From positions 34,800-98,799 of the forward strand of contig CAVQDO010000005.1 of the NCBI GenBank assembly GCA_963711255.1: a stretch of 64,000 bases of DNA. The letters are read 5' to 3'. The position numbers were made by a program, and so were the translations under genes. Positions 52,845 through 61,583 of the stretch are shown here, in pieces. The notes below the pieces were generated by a model. The model was not told the origin of the DNA. It searched no databases and saw nothing but the letters and a program-made list of their open reading frames with translations. Each line of letters begins with the position of its first letter. Position 1 is the stretch's first letter. Source of the DNA: GCA-2746365 sp963711255 (GTDB lineage: Bacteria; Pseudomonadota; Gammaproteobacteria; SZUA-229).

Positions 52845-55412
52845 GTGCTTGAGTCATATCGCCAACATGTTGCAGAACGTGAAGCAGAAGGTTTACCACC
52901 TTTACCACTTGATGCTATCCAGGTCGCTGATCTGGTCGAATTAATTAAAAATTGCCCTGCTGGCGAAGAAGAATTTTTAATGGATTTGCTGGTTAATCGT
53001 GTGCCACCGGGTGTTGACCAGGCTGCTTATGTGAAGGCCGCCTTTCTAGCGGATGTGGCAAAGGGCAACGCCAGCTGTGATTTAATTGACGCAGTGCGTG
53101 CGACTGAGATTCTGGGTACGATGCTTGGCGGTTACAACATTCAACCGTTAATTGATCTGCTTGATATTGAAGCCACGGCCGATGCTGCGGCTACAGCACT
53201 ATCGCACACCTTGCTCATTTACGATGCTTTTCATGATATCGCAGACAAAGCAAAATCCAATGCCGCTGCCGCCCGTGTGGTTCGTTCCTGGGCTGACGCG
53301 GAATGGTTTACCTCAAAACCTGAGCTGGCTGAAGAAATTACGGTTACCGTTTACAAAGTGCCGGGTGAAACCAATACCGATGATTTATCGCCGGCAACTG
53401 AAGCCTGGAGCCGTCCGGATATTCCGTTGCACGCTAAGTCTATGCTGGTCAGCAAGATGCCAAGTGAGCCAATGGGCCCAATTGAGACCATTGCCAGCCT
53501 GAAAGAAAAGGGCCACCCGATTGCTTATGTTGGTGACGTTGTCGGTACCGGTTCTTCACGTAAATCGGCAATCAACTCTGTGTTATGGCATATGGGAAAT
53601 GAAATTCCTCACGTGCCTAACAAGCACGAAGGCGGGGTCGTCCTGGGTGGCAAGATTGCGCCAATCTTTTTCAACACAGCAGAAGATTCTGGTGCGTTAC
53701 CTATCGAGTGTGATGTGTCTACCATGGAAACAGGTGACGTTATCCGCATTCGTCCTTACGACGGCATTATCAACAATGAAGCCGGCGAAGAAATCTGTAA
53801 GTTCTGTTTGAATCCGGCAACCATGGCCGATGAAGTGCGCGCCAATGGTCGCATACCGCTTATCATTGGTCGTGGCCTGACTGATCGTGCCCGTATCTTT
53901 TTAAACGAGTCGCCCTCTGAAGTATTCCTGAGACCTCAGGAAGGTCACGAAACCGGTAAAGGTTATACTCTGGCGCAGAAAATTGTCGGCCGTGCCTGCG
54001 GCGTAACCGGTGTTCGTCCGGGCACTTATTGTGAACCAAAAATGACCACGGTAGGTTCGCAGGATACGACTGGTGCGATGACGCGCGACGAGTTAAAGGA
54101 ACTGGCCTGCCTGGGTTTTTCAGCAGACCTGGTTATGCAAAGTTTCTGTCATACCGCGGCCTATCCTAAACCGGTTGATATTACTCTACAGCATGACCTG
54201 CCAGATTTTATGCAAACCCGCGCAGGTGTATCTTTAAGACCGGGTGATGGCATTATTCACTCCTGGCTAAACCGCATGATCCTGCCAGATACCGTTGGTA
54301 CTGGCGGTGATTCACATACCCGCTTCCCGATGGGTATCAGTTTTCCGGCTGGTTCAGGCCTGGTTGCTTTTGGAGCAGCGCTGGGTGTTATGCCGCTGGA
54401 TATGCCTGAGTCTGTGCTGGTCCGCTTCAAGGGTGAAATGCAGCCGGGTATTACCCTGCGTGACCTGGTGAACGCAATCCCTTATGTGGCAATACAAAAA
54501 GGCCTGTTGACGGTTGAAAAGGCGGGTAAGAAAAATGTATTTAACGGTCGTGTGCTGGAAATAGAAGGACTGCCGAATTTAAAAGTTGAGCAGGCGTTTG
54601 AATTATCAGACGCTTCAGCAGAACGTTCTGCTAACGGTTGTACGGTCTTCCTGGGTAAAGAACCTATTATCGAATACATTAATTCAAACATTACCCTGTT
54701 GAAATGGATGATTTCAAACGGTTATGAAGACAGGCGCACCCTGGAGCGTCGTATTATCGCGATGCAGGCCTGGCTGGAAAATCCGGAACTGTTATCGCCA
54801 GATGCTGATGCAGAATATGCCGAGATTATTGAAATCGATCTGAACGAAATCAAAGAACCTTTACTGGCATGTCCAAACGACCCTGATGATGTTAAAACCT
54901 TGTCGGCGGTTGCTGGTGTTCATGTTGATGAAGTATTCGTCGGTTCATGTATGACTAATATTGGACATTACCGTGCAACCGGTAAGGTGCTGGAAAAAGT
55001 TAAAAGTCTGCCAACACGTATGTGGATTGTACCGCCAACAAAAATGGACGAGCGTCAGTTAAAAGAAGAGGGTTATTATAATATCTTTGGCCGCGCCGGT
55101 GCACGCACCGAGGTACCGGGTTGTTCACTTTGTATGGGTAACCAGGCGCGTGTTGCCGATAACGCAACGGTGGTTTCAACATCAACACGTAATTTCCCTA
55201 ATCGCCTGGGTAATGGTGCGGATGTATACCTGGCCTCTGCCGAGTTAAGCGCGGTTGCTGCTATATTGGGGCATATTCCTACGGTTGCCGAGTACATGGA
55301 CGGGGTGAAAGATATTGAGCCAATGTCTGCCGATATCTATCGTTACCTGAATTTCCATATGCTGCCTGAGTACCAGGAAGTGGCTAACGAAGTAAAAGTG
55401 AATATCGCATAA
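52845..55412 (+). CDS. acnB: Aconitate hydratase B
   Basis: Bifunctional aconitase / 2-methylisocitrate dehydratase of the citric acid cycle with a [4Fe-4S] cluster. AcnB domain order: N-terminal HEAT-like domain, swivel domain (VVGTGSSRKSAINSVLWHMG), then catalytic domains. Cluster cysteines lie in SFCHTAAYPK and GCSLCMGNQ. The 855 residues match the family. GTG 52845 with a GAGG site is the start. Its cluster ties it to the neighbouring isc genes. Confidence 0.95.
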   Translation: MLESYRQHVAEREAEGLPPLPLDAIQVADLVELIKNCPAGEEEFLMDLLVNRVPPGVDQAAYVKAAFLADVAKGNASCDLIDAVRATEILGTMLGGYNIQPLIDLLDIEATADAAATALSHTLLIYDAFHDIADKAKSNAAAARVVRSWADAEWFTSKPELAEEITVTVYKVPGETNTDDLSPATEAWSRPDIPLHAKSMLVSKMPSEPMGPIETIASLKEKGHPIAYVGDVVGTGSSRKSAINSVLWHMGNEIPHVPNKHEGGVVLGGKIAPIFFNTAEDSGALPIECDVSTMETGDVIRIRPYDGIINNEAGEEICKFCLNPATMADEVRANGRIPLIIGRGLTDRARIFLNESPSEVFLRPQEGHETGKGYTLAQKIVGRACGVTGVRPGTYCEPKMTTVGSQDTTGAMTRDELKELACLGFSADLVMQSFCHTAAYPKPVDITLQHDLPDFMQTRAGVSLRPGDGIIHSWLNRMILPDTVGTGGDSHTRFPMGISFPAGSGLVAFGAALGVMPLDMPESVLVRFKGEMQPGITLRDLVNAIPYVAIQKGLLTVEKAGKKNVFNGRVLEIEGLPNLKVEQAFELSDASAERSANGCTVFLGKEPIIEYINSNITLLKWMISNGYEDRRTLERRIIAMQAWLENPELLSPDADAEYAEIIEIDLNEIKEPLLACPNDPDDVKTLSAVAGVHVDEVFVGSCMTNIGHYRATGKVLEKVKSLPTRMWIVPPTKMDERQLKEEGYYNIFGRAGARTEVPGCSLCMGNQARVADNATVVSTSTRNFPNRLGNGADVYLASAELSAVAAILGHIPTVAEYMDGVKDIEPMSADIYRYLNFHMLPEYQEVANEVKVNIA

Positions 55413-55449
55413 ACTATCGACAACAAAATCACTAACGGCAAACACTGGT

Positions 55450-55830
55450 ATGGTTAAAACATTATTGTTTATAGCGATAGGTGGTGCGTTCGGTGCGATG
55501 ATGCGATTTTTATCGCAGGCGACTGTCTATGAACTGTTTGGCCGCACCTTTCCATTCGGTACCTTATTTGTCAATGTGACGGGCTCTTTTCTGATGGGGC
55601 TGCTGTCTATTTTTCTGGTTGAAAAATTTAACCTCAGCGCCGAGTGGCACATGGCTATTTTAGTCGGCGTGTTAGGTTCGTTTACCACGTTTTCAACTTT
55701 TTCAATTGAAACATTAGTGCTGTTTGAGCAGGGTGATTTGTTTAAAGCGCTGGCAAATATATTAGTGAGTGTTGTGTTATGTATTACCGCTGTCTGGGCA
55801 GGCGCCTACCTTGCCAAGCAGTTAGTGTAG
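55450..55830 (+). CDS. fluC: Fluoride ion channel FluC (CrcB)
   Basis: Small dual-topology membrane protein exporting fluoride. The 126 residues hold four helices, the GGAFGAMMRF start, GTLFVNVTGSFLMG and the phenylalanine-box/sodium motif GSFTTFSTFS. No fluoride riboswitch is visible in the 37 bases before it. It lies between acnB and serS, all on one strand. Confidence 0.92.
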   Translation: MVKTLLFIAIGGAFGAMMRFLSQATVYELFGRTFPFGTLFVNVTGSFLMGLLSIFLVEKFNLSAEWHMAILVGVLGSFTTFSTFSIETLVLFEQGDLFKALANILVSVVLCITAVWAGAYLAKQLV

Positions 55831-55914
55831 ACGGATGATATGGGCAGTCAGTAAGGGCTGCATGTATAGTAAGTTAAATTGAATGTTGTATAACAAATAT
55901 TAAGTAAAAATCCT

Positions 55915-57198
55915 ATGTTAGATCCTAAACTTATTCGCTCAGATTTAAATGCTGTTGCTGAACAACTTAAAAAACGAAATTTTGAGCTTGATGTGGCCGC
56001 ACTGGAAGGCCTCGAAGTCAAGCGCAAGGCCTGCCAGGTAGAAACAGAGAACCTGCAAAACGAACGTAATACCAAATCAAAATCTATCGGTAAGGCAAAA
56101 GCTGCCGGCGAAGATATACAGCCGTTGCTGGATGAGGTTGCCGGTTTAGGTGAAAAGCTGGACGCGGCTAAGGCCGAGCTGGCGAATGTTCAAAGCGAGA
56201 TGGATGCCATTCTGATGGGTATTCCAAACCTGCTGCATGAATCGGTCCCCGTTGGTAAAGATGAAAATGATAATGTCGAAATCCGCCGCTGGGGCGAACC
56301 TGGCACTTATGATTTCGAAGTTAAAGACCATGTTGCCCTTGGTGAGCAGGGTGGCGAGCAGGGCTGGCTGGATTTTGAAACTGCCAGCAAGCTGACCGGT
56401 TCCCGTTATGTTGTTATGCACGGGCAAATGGCGAAACTGCACAGAGCACTTATTCAGTTCATGCTTGATGTACATACGATTGAACATGGTTACACAGAAG
56501 TTTATGTGCCATACATTGTTAATAGTGACAGCCTGCGCGGCACCGGCCAGTTGCCGAAGTTTGAAGAAGATTTATTCTGTGTCGACAAAGAGGCAGGGCA
56601 TTATTTAATTCCGACTGCCGAAGTGCCGGTAACCAATATTGTGCGTGATGCGATTGTCGAAGCGTCACAGCTGCCGTTAAAAATGACCAGTCATACGCCA
56701 TGCTTTCGTTCAGAAGCCGGCTCATACGGAAAAGATACCCGTGGCATGATACGTCAGCACCAGTTTGACAAGGTTGAAATGGTGCAGCTGGTTAGCGCAG
56801 ATAAAGCCTGGGATGCGCTGGAAGAATTAACCCTGCATGCAGAAACGATATTGCAGAAACTTGGCCTGCCTTACCGAACGGTGGTGTTATGCAGTGGCGA
56901 TGTTGGTTTCTCTGCCGCTAAAACCTATGACCTGGAAGTCTGGTTGCCGGGGCAGCAGGCATATCGGGAAATATCATCATGCAGCTGTTTCGGTGATTTT
57001 CAGGCAAGAAGAATGCAGGCGCGCTGGCGTAATCCTGAAACCGGCAAACCGGAACTGCTGAATTCAGTAAACGGCTCCGGTCTTGCCATTGGCCGCACAT
57101 TGGTGGCGGTAATGGAAAACTATCAGCAGGCAGATGGCAGTATTGTTATCCCTGAAGTGCTAAGGCCATACATGGGCGGTCTGGACGTTCTGCAATAA
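55915..57198 (+). CDS. serS: Serine--tRNA ligase
   Basis: Class II aminoacyl-tRNA synthetase. An N-terminal coiled-coil arm (about 25-105) that grips the tRNA variable arm is followed by the catalytic domain with motif 2 FRSEAGSYGKDTRG and motif 3 NGSGLAIGRTLVAVMENYQ. The 427 residues match E. coli (430). Confidence 0.96.
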   Translation: MLDPKLIRSDLNAVAEQLKKRNFELDVAALEGLEVKRKACQVETENLQNERNTKSKSIGKAKAAGEDIQPLLDEVAGLGEKLDAAKAELANVQSEMDAILMGIPNLLHESVPVGKDENDNVEIRRWGEPGTYDFEVKDHVALGEQGGEQGWLDFETASKLTGSRYVVMHGQMAKLHRALIQFMLDVHTIEHGYTEVYVPYIVNSDSLRGTGQLPKFEEDLFCVDKEAGHYLIPTAEVPVTNIVRDAIVEASQLPLKMTSHTPCFRSEAGSYGKDTRGMIRQHQFDKVEMVQLVSADKAWDALEELTLHAETILQKLGLPYRTVVLCSGDVGFSAAKTYDLEVWLPGQQAYREISSCSCFGDFQARRMQARWRNPETGKPELLNSVNGSGLAIGRTLVAVMENYQQADGSIVIPEVLRPYMGGLDVLQ

Positions 57199-57281
57199 TG
57201 ATGAAATAAACCATGCGAAGGCGGCGTGAAATTTCTTTTCTGCCTTCGCGCCTCTGTGGTGAATGTTGTTAAAATATTGAT

Positions 57282-58805
57282 ATGCAAAATTTGCCCGACA
57301 CTCTTTACAGCGTAAATTCAGTTATTCAGCTCGAAAAAATCGCAATAGCTCAGTATGGCATTCCCGCTTATGAATTAATGAAGCGGGCGGGTAGCGCGGT
57401 TTTTACTGTCATTGAACGTACTTATCCGGCAGGCAGTAATATGCTGGTGCTTTGTGGTGCCGGCAATAACGCCGGTGATGGCTATGTTGTTGCCAGACTC
57501 GCACTGCAGGCGGGTTACCAGGTTAAAGTGGTTAGCTTGATTGATGCTGAAACCTTAAAAAATGAGGCCTTGCTTGCTTATCGCGACTGGCAGAGTCTGG
57601 CGGAAAACACTGCCGCTGAGCTATCGTTGTTAGACGGTTCTGATCTTATTGTCGATGCCTTGCTGGGAACCGGGCTTGCCCGTGAGGTGTCGGGGAACTG
57701 GGCGCAATGGATAACGGCCGTTAATGCTTCAGCAAAACCGGTAATTAGTGTCGATATCCCCTCGGGTTTACTGGCGGATACCGGCGTGATTGCCAGGGTT
57801 GCAATAAAAGCTGATATTACGGTTTGTTTTATCGGTTTAAAGCAGGGCATGTTTACCGCGCAGGCGAAAGATGTTTGTGGCGATATCGTTTTTGATGATC
57901 TGGGTGTTCCTGCAGAGGCCCGTTTGCAGGTAAACAGTGATGCAAGGTTAATTAATGCGGTAAATTATAGTTTGCTGCCCGAACGCAAAGCTTCATCGCA
58001 TAAAGGTCGATTCGGCCATGTTCTAATTGTCGGTGGTAATGAAGGTATGCCGGGTGCAGTAATTCTTGCTGCCACAGCTGCTTTGCGTGCCGGTGCCGGG
58101 CTGGTAACAATTATCACTGCGGCGCAGAATTTAGCGGCAATAAGCCAGGCTGTACCGGAAGCCATGGTTAAAACTTGCCAGACTGATTTAACCGAACAGT
58201 CTTCTTCTGTCACCGATCTGTTTGCTGAGCCATTCATGCAGAATATTTCACATATAGCAATTGGTATGGGTCTGGGGCAGGACGAATGGTCATTGGCACT
58301 ATTACAGGCTTGTGCTGCGCTGCAGAAACCCATGTTAATCGATGCCGATGCACTGAACTTAATCGCTAAAAATTACATATCGTTGAGTGGTCCCCTCATT
58401 ATTACGCCGCATCCCGGCGAGGCGGCACGCTTATTATCGTCTGACGAAACGATTAGCAGTGTGGATATTCAGAAAAACCGCTTTGACGCAGTCAGGCGAC
58501 TGCATGCTTTATTTGTAGATAGTGAGTCCTGTGTTGTAATTTTGAAGGGTGCGGGTACATTAATTTACAATGGCAATGATATAAAAGCGTGTAACCTTGG
58601 CAGTGCTGCAATGGCAGCACCGGGTATGGGTGATGTTTTAAGCGGTATCGTTAGCGCTTTATGGGCGCAACAACTGCCTATGGATGATGTGGCTGAACTT
58701 GCTGTTTGTCTGCACGCAGCGGCGGCAGAAAAGGCAGCTCAAGGCCGCACACGCGGTTTGCTGGCATCTGATGTTGTTCGTAATCTGTTGAGTGTAATGC
58801 AATGA
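57282..58805 (+). CDS. nnr: Bifunctional NAD(P)HX epimerase/dehydratase
   Basis: Repairs hydrated NAD(P)H: the N-terminal epimerase domain (about 1-215) with CGAGNNAGDGYVVARL and DIPSGLLADTG, and the C-terminal ADP/ATP-dependent dehydratase (about 230-505) with GRFGHVLIVGGNEGMPGA, LIDADALNLI, TPHPGEAARLL and GMGDVLSGIV. The 507 residues are typical. Its stop overlaps the tsaE start (ATGA), so translation is coupled; this nnr-tsaE-amiB order is conserved in gammaproteobacteria. Confidence 0.94.
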   Translation: MQNLPDTLYSVNSVIQLEKIAIAQYGIPAYELMKRAGSAVFTVIERTYPAGSNMLVLCGAGNNAGDGYVVARLALQAGYQVKVVSLIDAETLKNEALLAYRDWQSLAENTAAELSLLDGSDLIVDALLGTGLAREVSGNWAQWITAVNASAKPVISVDIPSGLLADTGVIARVAIKADITVCFIGLKQGMFTAQAKDVCGDIVFDDLGVPAEARLQVNSDARLINAVNYSLLPERKASSHKGRFGHVLIVGGNEGMPGAVILAATAALRAGAGLVTIITAAQNLAAISQAVPEAMVKTCQTDLTEQSSSVTDLFAEPFMQNISHIAIGMGLGQDEWSLALLQACAALQKPMLIDADALNLIAKNYISLSGPLIITPHPGEAARLLSSDETISSVDIQKNRFDAVRRLHALFVDSESCVVILKGAGTLIYNGNDIKACNLGSAAMAAPGMGDVLSGIVSALWAQQLPMDDVAELAVCLHAAAAEKAAQGRTRGLLASDVVRNLLSVMQ

Positions 58806-59299
58806 GCAAGCTGGTTAGTGATAGCGAAATAATGAAAAAGCAGTGTTTTCTGCGCGATGAATCTGAGCAAATAGCATTGGCCGGATCAATAGCACAACAG
58901 TTACATTCTTCTTTTATCATGTTGCTGAAAGGTGATCTCGGGGCAGGTAAAACTACGTTTGCCAGGGGCTTTATTCACGCCAGTGGTTTTGATGGTGTGG
59001 TAAAAAGTCCAACCTATACCCTGGTTGAACCATACCCGATTAGCAACAACCGGATGTGTTATCACTTTGATCTGTATCGGCTTGCTGAGCCCGAAGAGCT
59101 GGAGTTTATCGGTGCCAGGGATCACTTTAATGATAATGATGTCTGTCTTATCGAATGGCCGGAAAAGGCTGAAGGTTTCCTGCCCGCGGCCGACTGGGTA
59201 TGTGAATTCAGCTATTATCAGCAGGGAAGAAATTTAGAAGTCTCGGCTTTAAGTGATAAGGGAAAAGAGTTGATGTTACGGGTGTTTTCTGACTATTGA
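58802..59299 (+). CDS. tsaE: tRNA t6A biosynthesis ATPase TsaE
   Basis: ATPase of the complex (with TsaB and TsaD) that makes threonylcarbamoyladenosine 37 in tRNAs. Walker A GDLGAGKTTFARGF, SPTYTLVEPY, HFDLYRLAEPEELEF and CLIEWPEK are present. The 165 residues start at ATG 58802, overlapping nnr by four bases; an internal Met at residue 11 is an alternative start. Confidence 0.93.
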   Translation: MSKLVSDSEIMKKQCFLRDESEQIALAGSIAQQLHSSFIMLLKGDLGAGKTTFARGFIHASGFDGVVKSPTYTLVEPYPISNNRMCYHFDLYRLAEPEELEFIGARDHFNDNDVCLIEWPEKAEGFLPAADWVCEFSYYQQGRNLEVSALSDKGKELMLRVFSDY

Positions 59300-59396
59300 C
59301 TATAGGAAGGTATCGTATGTATATAAAAAATAATGAAAAATTACTTGCATTATTCTTATAATTTGCCACAATAGATCTACACAAGGGCGGTAGAAA

Positions 59397-59459
59397 ATGC
59401 TGAAGTCATTAATATCAAAAGGGCACGATGATCAATTCCCCGTAGAATACGGGCCATAA
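59397..59459 (+). other. 20-codon ORF just before amiB
   Basis: ATG 59397 opens MLKSLISKGHDDQFPVEYGP and stops two bases before the amiB ATG. AmiB itself lacks a clear ribosome site, so reinitiation after this ORF could supply its translation. A TATAAT-like box lies at about 59353-59361. Nothing else supports coding. Confidence 0.3.
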
Positions 59460-59461
59460 AA

Positions 59462-60778
59462 ATGGAAAACAATCGTCGAAAATTTCTAAAAAGTTTAGCC
59501 GGGTTAAGCAGCCTGGCCGCTTCTGTTGCGCCTGCTATTAGTTCTGCTGCCAGCAGTGCTGGTGCAAAAGTTCGGGATATTCGACTCTCGACCAACAAGG
59601 GTTATGTCCGTCTTGTATTCGATCTTGACGGTATTGCAGAGCATTCGGTGTTTGCACTGCATGAGCCTGAACGCCTGGTTCTTGATATAAAGAAGGCCAG
59701 GATGTCGCATGGTATGGTTGACCAGGTACAGGCTAATTCACTGATTAGAAGCATCCGCAGCGGTGTCAGAAACAAAAATGATTTGCGCGTTGTCTTCGAT
59801 TTAAGCAAAGAAATTGCGCCACGCAGTTTTCTGCTGGCACCATCAGGTGATTCCGGGCATCGCCTGGTTATCGACCTGCATGATAAAGATGAGCATGTTC
59901 AGGCAAAAAAATCCACTAAGCGTGATGTTGTTATTGCTATTGATGCCGGGCACGGTGGTAGAGATCCCGGCGCGACAGGTAAATCTGGCACTCATGAGAA
60001 AGTCATAACATTGCAGATCGCCAAACGTCTGGAAAAATATATTAACCAGCAGCGCGGTATGAAGGCGGTGCTGACACGCAAGAATGACCGTTTTATGCGC
60101 TTACGTGATCGTATCCATAAGGCAAGAGATAGTCACGCCGACCTGATGATTTCACTGCATGCGGATTCTTTTCCTGATCCGCGGGCACGCGGCTCTTCCA
60201 TTTATGCACTATCAGTAGATGGTGCCAGTTCAGAAACTGCCCGTATGCTGGCAGAAAAAGAAAATGCAGTTGATTTACTGTTCGGTGATGTCAGCCTTGC
60301 AGTCGAAGATCAGATGGTTAAAGAAGTACTGTTTGACCTGTCACTGACCGGCACCATAGAGTCCAGTTTAGATATTGGCGGTGAAATACTGGGACAGATC
60401 AAATCAGTAAATCGAGTTCATAAAAAGAAAGTTCAGCAGGCCGGTTTTGCTGTATTAAAAGCACCAAACATTCCGTCGGTTTTACTGGAAACTGCTTTTA
60501 TCTCTAACCCTCGCGAAGAGAAAAACTTGCGCAGTGCCGCTCACCAGCAGAAAGTAGCCAAGGCTATAACCCGCGGTGTAGGAAAATATTTTGCCCGTAA
60601 AGCGCCACCAGGTACCTGGCTGGCTGCGACTAAAAGCGAATACAGGATAAATAAAGGCGATAATATTAAAACCATCGCGATGAAACATAATATAAATGAA
60701 AAGGATTTGCGTGCACGCAATGCGTTGTACGCCGATAACCTGCGGGCAGGGCAGGTGTTAAAAATTCCAGTGAGTTGA
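59462..60778 (+). CDS. amiB: N-acetylmuramoyl-L-alanine amidase with AMIN and LysM
   Basis: Periplasmic zinc amidase that cleaves septal peptidoglycan for daughter cell separation. A twin-arginine signal (NRRKFLKSLAG) leads, then an AMIN domain (about 35-140), an Amidase_3 domain (about 158-380) with AIDAGHGGRDPGATG, SLHADSF and the C-terminal VLLETAFISN, and a LysM domain (about 395-438, EYRINKGDNIKTIAMKHNIN). The LysM tail recalls AmiB and the Tat signal recalls AmiA/AmiC. It follows nnr-tsaE as in relatives, but mutL, normally next, is missing. The regulatory helix blocking the site cannot be judged by eye. Confidence 0.92.
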   Translation: MENNRRKFLKSLAGLSSLAASVAPAISSAASSAGAKVRDIRLSTNKGYVRLVFDLDGIAEHSVFALHEPERLVLDIKKARMSHGMVDQVQANSLIRSIRSGVRNKNDLRVVFDLSKEIAPRSFLLAPSGDSGHRLVIDLHDKDEHVQAKKSTKRDVVIAIDAGHGGRDPGATGKSGTHEKVITLQIAKRLEKYINQQRGMKAVLTRKNDRFMRLRDRIHKARDSHADLMISLHADSFPDPRARGSSIYALSVDGASSETARMLAEKENAVDLLFGDVSLAVEDQMVKEVLFDLSLTGTIESSLDIGGEILGQIKSVNRVHKKKVQQAGFAVLKAPNIPSVLLETAFISNPREEKNLRSAAHQQKVAKAITRGVGKYFARKAPPGTWLAATKSEYRINKGDNIKTIAMKHNINEKDLRARNALYADNLRAGQVLKIPVS

Positions 60779-60819
60779 TTAACATAATTATAATAATAAA
60801 ACTCTCACGGAACGCTGCT

Positions 60820-60848
60820 AATGACCCTTTTTAAGGGTCATTTTTTTT
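60820..60848 (+). terminator. Rho-independent terminator after amiB
   Basis: ATGACCCTT and AAGGGTCAT form the stem, followed by eight T, 42 bases after the amiB stop. Confidence 0.88.
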
Positions 60849-61240
60849 GCCTCTAAATAACATATGTTTATTAATTATAAACAACGGAGTTTGTACTTAA
60901 TGCAGTAAAAATACCCAGTTTTATTCAGCTATTATCATTAGCTGATTCCATCCGGAAGTTAAATTACCCCGTCTCACAGACTTTTTTATCGGCGTTAAAT
61001 TGTAAAACTTTAGAAAAAATTATAATTATTTTTTCTAAATCGTGGTTCTGCAGGTAAAAATTGTTACAAATTTACAAAATAAGTGTGTTTAAAAAATGAC
61101 AGTAATTAACAGACTGATTCTGTTAATTGCCGTTTTAATGGGCCTTTAAGGGGGTTTTTGGTCAATTTAGAGGTGTTTTATCCGAGCAGAGGAGTGATTT
61201 TTGTGTACCAGGTAACAAAAAATTGTTGCTGTTTTTGAGA

Positions 61241-61276
61241 GTGTCATAAAAATGACACTAATGTCATTTTATGACA
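61241..61276. promoter_or_regulatory. Two adjacent palindromes, probable activator sites
   Basis: GTGTCATAAAAATGACAC (61241-61258) and TGTCATTTTATGACA (61262-61276) are each palindromic (TGTCAT-N3/4-ATGACA) and stand 20 bases apart. They lie 33-68 bases before the -35 of the next promoter, fitting an upstream dimeric activator. The half-site TGTCAT resembles Pho boxes, but the symmetry and spacing do not fit PhoB. Confidence 0.6.
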
Positions 61277-61308
61277 AAAATAATTAACAATTATTTAACG
61301 ATATTTCT

Positions 61309-61337
61309 TTGATATTCACTAACTTAGCGTCTAGATT
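61309..61337 (+). promoter_or_regulatory. Sigma-70-like promoter of the surface locus
   Basis: TTGATA (61309-61314), a 17-base spacer and TAGATT (61332-61337). It would give a leader of about 240 nt before the TTG at 61584. Confidence 0.5.
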
Positions 61338-61583
61338 ATAACTATTACAAAAGTTTACAAAAAAACACTAAAGTTTTACAAAAACAATAATAATAACAAC
61401 TGTACCTCCCCCCCAATAGATGCTGTTGTTTCAGATTTGCCCGGTTATCGATACAAACACGAACCATAGGCAAGCCTGAAAACTTAAATGATAAAAAATT
61501 AACCCCCTAATTGATGTTGTTGTGCCCGACAGGATTTTGTACGGCGATTTTTTTATTAACAGGATTTACGTTGGAAGATTATT

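Larger units (their letters stand above)
60849..61583. other. Long AT-rich regulatory region
   Basis: This 735-base stretch separates amiB from the surface-protein locus and holds no gene I can support. It contains the paired palindromes (61241-61276), a promoter (61309-61337) and a predicted untranslated leader of about 240 nt. A C run (about 61408-61414) and the segment 61430-61480 have some secondary structure but match no riboswitch I know. Confidence 0.55.

Noticed and set aside
61241..61276. Pho box
   Set aside because: Half-sites match TGTCAT, but PhoB needs direct repeats about 11 bases apart; here they are inverted and 20 apart.
61400..61500. Cyclic di-GMP riboswitch in the surface-locus leader
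   Set aside because: Some short matches to the GEMM-I pattern, but the conserved helices and tetraloop receptor could not be built.
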